Assembly: GCA_910588955.1 (NCBI GenBank)
Contig: CAJURQ010000044.1
Location: forward strand, 1 to 19,182
Length of the DNA: 19,182 bases
Direction: 5' to 3'
DNA from: an uncultured Lachnospiraceae bacterium
Lineage (GTDB): Bacteria; Bacillota; Clostridia; Lachnospirales; Lachnospiraceae
Both the position numbers and the translations under genes were made by a program. This document shows, piece by piece, positions 15,016-19,182 of the stretch (its first letter is position 1; the number at the start of each line of letters is the position of its first letter). A model generated the notes under the pieces. The model did not search any database and was not told the DNA's origin. It saw nothing but the letters and a program-made list of their open reading frames with translations.

Positions 15016-16408
15016 CGTTCCACTTTGCGTCATAGAGCGCTTTGTCGGCGTTCTGGTAGAGCAGTTCATAAGAGTCGCTCTTGGCGGCAAGACCGACGCC
15101 GATACTGGTTGAGAGCTTCTGATCGGGATATTCGCTGTCAAAATTTTGGTGTACGATGGAGATAAATTTTTTCAGCATCCCTTCCGTCTCCGAGGTGGAG
15201 ATGTCGCGCCCCACGAAAACGGCAAACTCGTCGCCGCCCAGACGTCCCACGATATCTTTGTTGCGGTTGAAATAGTTTTCCAGAATGGAGGAAAACTTTC
15301 TCAGGACTTTGTCGCCTACGGGATGCCCGAGCTGATCATTGATCAGTTTGAAATTATCCATATCCATGATTATCAACAATCCCTGTTCCGGACGCTCTGC
15401 CAATGCCAGCCGGACAAGCTCTTCAAAGCCTTCCCGGTTGAGAAGCTTGGTCAGGGGATCCATCCTCGCTTTCGTGCGGATGGAACTCATTTCTTTTGAG
15501 TACAGGGACGTCAGGAAGAAGAGAAGGACGGAGGCGATCACGGCGATCAGCAGCATAGGGAACTCAATCCCCCATAAATCCTTTAACACTTCGTTGCGGT
15601 TCATGCACGTAATAAAGTACCAGTCGGTGTCCGGAATGGTAGTAATATTTACAAAATAGATACTCTCGTCGCCGAGGATATTGTGTTGCCCGGTTTTCTC
15701 CGCGTCCAACAGCCGGTTCACATTCTGGTACAGCATGGATTCATTTTCGGCGGAGAGGGTCTGACCGATCATGGAAGCGTCAGAGTCGGCAATGATCAGC
15801 CGGCTGTCCCTGGTAACGAAAAAGGCATGCTTGACTTGACCCGAGGTAACTTCCTGAGCCAGCCGTGAGGCATAGTCCAGATATACGTCCGCGGACAGAA
15901 TCGTGACGGCAGAGTCGGTTTTCAGGCGGCTGCTTATACTCACACAGGTGCTGCCTGTCATGGCATCCACATAAGGTTCGCCGAAAGCAAACTGGTCGTG
16001 TCCCAGCCCTTCTATGTACCAGTCGCGCTCCGTCACTACGAAATCATCCCCGGGTTCCCAGCCAGAGGCATCGAAGTAATTTCCAAGCTCGTCCCCCATG
16101 TACAGACCATAGGGATACGCCTCGTGCGAGTCCACGCTCGTGTACATCAGCTCGTAGGTGGCATCGTTTTCAAGCCCCAGTTTTTCGATCATATCTTTGT
16201 AGATGGTCGCTTCATTTAAAACAGACTGTGCCCATGCGCTGATCTCTTCCACATAGTAGTTGGATTCCAGAACCAGTTTTTCCTTAGAAAGAGACAGTAT
16301 TTCACGCCTGACAAGCATGAAATAGGTGATAATCATCACGAGAACGATAGGTACGATGGTGCAGACCAGCTTTATATTCGTCCAGATATAACGGTGTTTT
16401 GCCTTCAC
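14990..16408 (-). CDS. Membrane diguanylate cyclase with double Cache sensor
   Basis: Makes cyclic di-GMP from two GTP under control of an external signal. The 472-residue product has membrane helix 1 (about 14-33), an external double-Cache region (about 40-275), helix 2 (about 281-303) and a GGDEF domain (about 315-472). The catalytic motif GGDEF is intact at 391-395, with metal-binding D349 and the DNFKLINDQLGH segment. RNKD (382-385), five residues before GGDEF, matches the RxxD product-inhibition site. In the sensor, R128, W130, Y131, Y146 and D174 resemble the amino-acid-binding Cache signature, with F123 where Tyr is usual. No EAL domain is present. The start is GTG at 16408 with GGAGG eight bases upstream. 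It is convergent to the efflux genes and divergent from the kinase at 16579. Confidence 0.93.
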   Translation of the reverse strand: MKAKHRYIWTNIKLVCTIVPIVLVMIITYFMLVRREILSLSKEKLVLESNYYVEEISAWAQSVLNEATIYKDMIEKLGLENDATYELMYTSVDSHEAYPYGLYMGDELGNYFDASGWEPGDDFVVTERDWYIEGLGHDQFAFGEPYVDAMTGSTCVSISSRLKTDSAVTILSADVYLDYASRLAQEVTSGQVKHAFFVTRDSRLIIADSDASMIGQTLSAENESMLYQNVNRLLDAEKTGQHNILGDESIYFVNITTIPDTDWYFITCMNRNEVLKDLWGIEFPMLLIAVIASVLLFFLTSLYSKEMSSIRTKARMDPLTKLLNREGFEELVRLALAERPEQGLLIIMDMDNFKLINDQLGHPVGDKVLRKFSSILENYFNRNKDIVGRLGGDEFAVFVGRDISTSETEGMLKKFISIVHQNFDSEYPDQKLSTSIGVGLAAKSDSYELLYQNADKALYDAKWNGKDRFQIR

Positions 16409-16468
16409 TTGAAGTCCTCCCCCGGAAAGAATAGTGCCACTCGGTTTCCCACAAAAATACTTGTCATA

Positions 16469-16496
16469 ATTTTATCACATGCACCCGGAAAGTCAA
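16469..16496 (-). promoter_or_regulatory. Predicted promoter of the diguanylate cyclase
   Basis: On the minus strand, TTGACT (16496-16491) and TAAAAT (16474-16469) are separated by 16 bases; each matches consensus at five of six. It leaves a leader of about 50 bases. It is back to back with the kinase promoter 12 bases away, so one regulator could affect both. Confidence 0.65.
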
Positions 16497-16507
16497 GGCA
16501 GCGTCTA

Positions 16508-16536
16508 TTGACAAACAGGACTGGAAATGCTAACGT
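16508..16536 (+). promoter_or_regulatory. Predicted promoter of the HAMP histidine kinase
   Basis: A perfect -35 TTGACA (16508-16513) is followed after 17 bases by the poor -10 TAACGT (16531-16536), helped by an extended TGC at 16528-16530. Transcription would begin near 16543. Confidence 0.5.
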
Positions 16537-16578
16537 TGTGGAAAAACAATAACCGGGCAAGGGGCATATTTTGAAGCT

Positions 16579-18042
16579 ATGAAGTATTCCATGAAGAGGC
16601 AGTTCGCTTTCATTTTCATAACGCTGATCACGGGCACGATTCTTTTATGCCTGTTCCTTAATTCGACCCTGCTTGGGAAATACTATCTTAATAAGAAGCA
16701 GAACGCGTTGGTGAGCGCCTACTACAGCATCAACGAGGCATCGAGCGCGGGCGATATTACCGGTGAGGAATACGATATTGAGCTGAAAAAGATCTGCGAG
16801 AAATACAATATTCAAGTGCTGGTGGCGGACGGGGAATCGGAGGCTGTCAAGTATTCCATGAACGATCCCCGCACTGTCCTTAAGCAGCTTCTGGATCACA
16901 TTTTTCTTGGCGTGGATGAAGAGGGGCTGCTCTTAAACACGGACGAATATAAAATGCAGGTGGTGGAGGACTACAGAACCCAGACGGAATATATCGAAAT
17001 GTGGGGTATGCTCGATAACGGGTATCTTTTTATGCTGCGAAGCGCTTTGGAGGGAATACGGGAAAGTGTGTCTATCTCGAACCGATTCCTTGCCTATGTG
17101 GGTTCCGGGGCTGTTCTGGTCAGCGTCCTTCTGGTGATCTGGCTTTCCAACCGCGTCACGAAACCGATTATGGAGCTGGCAAAGATTTCGGAGCGGATGA
17201 AGGGGCTGGATTTCGAGGCAAAGTATACGGGAAACGATAAGACGGAAATTGCCATACTGGGCAATAATATCAATGAATTGTCGGAGGCGTTGCAGGAGAC
17301 GATCTCCGAGCTGCGGACGGCAAATAATGAATTGCTGAAGGATATAGAGAGAAAGGATCGGGTGGATGAGAGGAGAAGGGAATTTCTCTCCAACGTCTCC
17401 CACGAGTTGAAGACGCCGCTGGCGCTCATTCAGGGTTATGCGGAGGGACTGAAGGAGGGGATCAACGACGACGCCGAGAGCAGGGAATTTTACTGCGACG
17501 TCATTATGGACGAGGCGGCGAAAATGAACGCCATGGTAAAGAATCTACTCACCCTCAACCAGCTGGAGGCGGGTAACGAGATTGTCAATATGGAGCGCTT
17601 TGACGTGACGGCTCTGATTAAAAATTATATTGCCTCCGCGGATATTCTGATTCGGCAGAAGGAGATATCCGTCCGCATGGAAGACTATGAGCCGGTATAC
17701 GTCTGGGGCGACGAGTTCCGGGTGGAGGAGGTGTTTATGAACTATTTCACAAACGCTATCAATTACGCCGGGGACGAAAAGATCATAGACGTTAAGATAC
17801 GCAGGGCTGACGGGCGGGTGCGCGTGTCGGTGTTTAATACCGGAAACCCCATTCCGGAGGAGAGCGTGGCACACTTGTGGGAGAAGTTTTATAAAGTAGA
17901 TAAAGCGAGGACAAGAGAGTACGGCGGCAGCGGCATCGGTCTTTCCATTGTAAAGGCGATCATGGAATCAATGAATCAGGAATACGGCGTGAACAACTAC
18001 GACAACGGCGTGGAGTTCTGGTTCCAGTTAGACATGGCGTAA
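16579..18042 (+). CDS. Membrane sensor histidine kinase (HAMP-HisKA-HATPase)
   Basis: A classical two-component sensor kinase of 487 residues. Membrane helix 1 (about 8-30), an external sensor region of about 140 residues with no recognised fold, helix 2 (about 170-190), a HAMP linker (191-243), HisKA with SHELKTPLA and phospho-acceptor H275, and a HATPase domain with N392 in the N box, an NTGNP-type G1 box at 420 and GGSGIGLSI at 449. No upstream in-frame alternative start exists after a stop at 16531; ATG 16579 is used although its GGGG site is about 14 bases away. No response regulator adjoins it; the OmpR-family regulator at 6262 is the best partner in the window (inference). The lipoprotein downstream has its own promoter. 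Confidence 0.92.
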   Translation: MKYSMKRQFAFIFITLITGTILLCLFLNSTLLGKYYLNKKQNALVSAYYSINEASSAGDITGEEYDIELKKICEKYNIQVLVADGESEAVKYSMNDPRTVLKQLLDHIFLGVDEEGLLLNTDEYKMQVVEDYRTQTEYIEMWGMLDNGYLFMLRSALEGIRESVSISNRFLAYVGSGAVLVSVLLVIWLSNRVTKPIMELAKISERMKGLDFEAKYTGNDKTEIAILGNNINELSEALQETISELRTANNELLKDIERKDRVDERRREFLSNVSHELKTPLALIQGYAEGLKEGINDDAESREFYCDVIMDEAAKMNAMVKNLLTLNQLEAGNEIVNMERFDVTALIKNYIASADILIRQKEISVRMEDYEPVYVWGDEFRVEEVFMNYFTNAINYAGDEKIIDVKIRRADGRVRVSVFNTGNPIPEESVAHLWEKFYKVDKARTREYGGSGIGLSIVKAIMESMNQEYGVNNYDNGVEFWFQLDMA

Positions 18043-18046
18043 AGAC

Positions 18047-18075
18047 TTGTAAGAAGAAGAAATGTGGGGTATAAT
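18047..18075 (+). promoter_or_regulatory. Predicted promoter of the acidic lipoprotein gene
   Basis: A perfect -10 TATAAT (18070-18075) and a -35 TTGTAA (18047-18052; four of six) are spaced by 17 bases. The predicted start, near 18082, is exactly the first base of the structured leader element. The promoter begins five bases after the kinase stop. Confidence 0.75.
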
Positions 18076-18081
18076 GTAATA

Positions 18082-18210
18082 GCCGCACAATAAAAACAAG
18101 CGACGCATAGCGGCATTTGTTTTTATTGCGGCATTAACGAGCAAACGTCCGATGCAATCGGACATAAAGTGCGAAGCACGAGTTTGCGAGTTTTCATGTA
18201 AAATAACTCG
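18082..18210 (+). repeat. Structured leader element C
   Basis: Four helices follow the predicted transcription start. A long hairpin pairs 18082-18099 with 18117-18132 (16 pairs with a two-base bulge). Then ATTAACGAGCAAACG (18133-18147) resembles the linker of elements A and D. GCAAAC (18141-18146) pairs with GTTTGC (18182-18187) around GTCCGAT/ATCGGAC (loop GCA, 18147-18163) and GTGC/GCAC (loop GAA, 18169-18179). A last hairpin CGAGTT/AACTCG (18187-18192 with 18205-18210) competes slightly with the junction and ends five bases before the ribosome binding site of the lipoprotein gene. It may be a leader RNA controlling translation or a mobile repeat. Confidence 0.7.
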
Positions 18211-18227
18211 AACAGGGAGATACAGAC

Positions 18228-18962
18228 GTGAAGAAGGCGAATATTCTTTTGTGCAGCATGGCAGCGGCTCTTCTGATGACGGGGTGCGCTACGGTGCCGG
18301 ATCTGACACAGAGCGAGACAGAATTGATATCGGAATACGCGGTGGGCGTGCTGTTAAAATATGACAAGGGGCACGGCAGAAGGCTGGTGGATACTACGGG
18401 TTATGAGCTGGCGGAGGAGACGGAGGAACCGGAACCGGAGACGCCTGAAGAAGAGATACCGGAAGAACCGGAACCCGAGTTGGAAGAAACATCCGAGGTG
18501 GTGGACGTGAGTCAGGATGAGGAAGAAGCAGAGCCTTCGGTGTCCTCCGTGGAAGCGTATTACGGCATTCCGAATATCACGATAAGCTACACGGGATGGG
18601 AGATGGCTGATTCCTACCCGCCGCAGGCGGAAGGCGAAGTCCCGTATTTCACTATGGACGCGTCGAGCGGAATGCAGCTTTTGGTATTAAAATTTAATGT
18701 CCAGAATCTGACAGGTGAGGACCAGCCGATGAATATGATGGGATATCAGGCGACGTTCCGGGTGTCTGTAAACGGGGAAGCAAGCAAAGGGGCGCTTGCC
18801 ACAATGCTTGTGAACGATATGCAGACGTTTAACGGTATGATTCCCGCAAGTTCTTCTTTAGATATGGTGAGCATCGTAGAAGTGCCGCAGGGGACAAATC
18901 CGAACACGATAGACTTTATTCTCCGGGGCGGCGAGCAGGACGGAACGCTCCATCTACAGTAA
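18228..18962 (+). CDS. Secreted lipoprotein with acidic Pro/Glu linker
   Basis: The 244-residue product starts at GTG 18228 with AGGGAGA nine bases upstream. A lipoprotein signal ends in LMTGC with C20 as the lipidated residue, so it sits on the outer face of the membrane. A flexible acidic, proline-rich linker (about 64-108, with repeated EPEPE and EEIPEEP) could span the cell wall. The C-terminal domain (about 110-244) looks like a beta-sandwich of the DUF4352-like, immunoglobulin-like kind common in clostridial lipoproteins: strands LLVLKFNVQNLT and FRVSVN, and a late SIVEVP strand. Function is unknown. It follows the sensor kinase, so an accessory or target role is possible. The family match is by eye only. 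Confidence 0.85.
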   Translation: MKKANILLCSMAAALLMTGCATVPDLTQSETELISEYAVGVLLKYDKGHGRRLVDTTGYELAEETEEPEPETPEEEIPEEPEPELEETSEVVDVSQDEEEAEPSVSSVEAYYGIPNITISYTGWEMADSYPPQAEGEVPYFTMDASSGMQLLVLKFNVQNLTGEDQPMNMMGYQATFRVSVNGEASKGALATMLVNDMQTFNGMIPASSSLDMVSIVEVPQGTNPNTIDFILRGGEQDGTLHLQ

Positions 18963-19012
18963 GGACGGCGGCTGCTCAAACCGCGAAAAATCAGCTTACC
19001 TGTAGGAGAAAA

Positions 19013-19033
19013 AAGAAATTTGTAAGAAATTTG
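19013..19033 (+). promoter_or_regulatory. 11-base-period direct repeat before the last promoter
   Basis: AAGAAATTTG occurs at 19013-19022 and 19024-19033, exactly 11 bases apart, ending nine bases before a -35 box. Direct repeats with this period are typical of OmpR-family regulator sites, so an activator site is plausible. Which regulator binds is unknown; the one at 6262 is a candidate. Confidence 0.4.
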
Positions 19034-19042
19034 AAATTGCCG

Positions 19043-19071
19043 TTGACAGAGGAGAAATCTTCTGCTATTAT
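19043..19071 (+). promoter_or_regulatory. Strong predicted promoter of the gene beyond the window
   Basis: A perfect -35 TTGACA (19043-19048), 17-base spacer, and -10 TATTAT (19066-19071) with extended TGC (19063-19065). The start near 19078 coincides with the first base of structured element D. No coding start with a ribosome binding site is visible before the window ends. Confidence 0.85.
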
Positions 19072-19077
19072 ATGAAA

Positions 19078-19164
19078 GTCGTCTGCGTGAGATAGTTTTG
19101 AGCATGACGACAACGCGAAGAATGCGGAGCATTCTTCAGGAGTTAATTCCGAAGGAATTTACTC
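19078..19164 (+). repeat. Structured leader element D
   Basis: Three hairpins follow the predicted transcription start. GTCGTCTGC (19078-19086) pairs with GCATGACGAC (19102-19111) with one bulged T. The linker ATGACGACAACGCGAA (19104-19119) differs from that of element A by one missing G. GAAGAATGC/GCATTCTTC is a perfect 9-bp stem with loop GGA (19117-19137). GAGTTAATTCC/GGAATTTACTC has loop GAA and one T-T mismatch (19140-19164). A further TTGACA lies at 19174-19179, so the leader may continue past the edge. Confidence 0.75.
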
Positions 19165-19182
19165 TGGTGTACCTTGACAAAT

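Noticed and set aside
6937..16578. An integrated mobile element between the regulator and the kinase
   Set aside because: No integrase, transposase, terminal repeats or target duplication could be found at the block's edges, and base composition looks like the neighbours. Only the unusual gene order hints at insertion.

Overview
The window looks like chromosomal DNA of a Gram-positive Clostridia bacterium, most likely Lachnospiraceae. The evidence is the gene order secG-rnr-smpB-ssrA, strong AGGAGG-type ribosome binding sites, GTG starts, Firmicutes-type lipoproteins and the many signalling proteins. The genus cannot be named from sequence alone.

Layout. (1) 1-3706 is a housekeeping block: secG (protein export), rnr (RNase R), smpB and ssrA (tmRNA). 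The last three cooperate in rescue of stalled ribosomes and decay of the non-stop mRNA. (2) 3716-6105 is a two-gene unit: a Cache-domain chemoreceptor and an unrecognised single-pass membrane protein. (3) 6118-9999 holds a structured intergenic element, an OmpR-family response regulator, and a large soluble PAS hybrid histidine kinase whose last receiver domain is broken by a one-base frameshift at about 9800. A strong terminator follows. (4) 10005-15015 is an RND efflux pair: a lipoprotein adaptor with a very long coiled coil, and the permease. (5) 14990-16408, on the minus strand, is a membrane diguanylate cyclase with a double Cache sensor that resembles the amino-acid-binding type. (6) 16508-18962 holds a HAMP histidine kinase and a lipoprotein with an acidic linker. 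(7) 18963-19182 is a non-coding leader for a gene beyond the edge.

The response regulator at 6262 has no conventional kinase beside it, while the orphan-looking HAMP kinase lies 9.6 kb downstream. A plausible reading is one two-component system split by the block between them, but this is inference.

The most unusual signal is a set of structured intergenic elements at 467-590, 18082-18210 and 19078-19164, with a related one at 6118-6243. The first three share an order: a long variable hairpin, a linker close to ATGACGAGCAACGCGAA, a very stable short-loop hairpin, then GAGT. Stem sequences differ between copies while pairing is kept. In two copies the first hairpin starts at the predicted transcription start of a good promoter. 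I do not recognise this as a described family. It could be a leader RNA or a small mobile or REP-like element.
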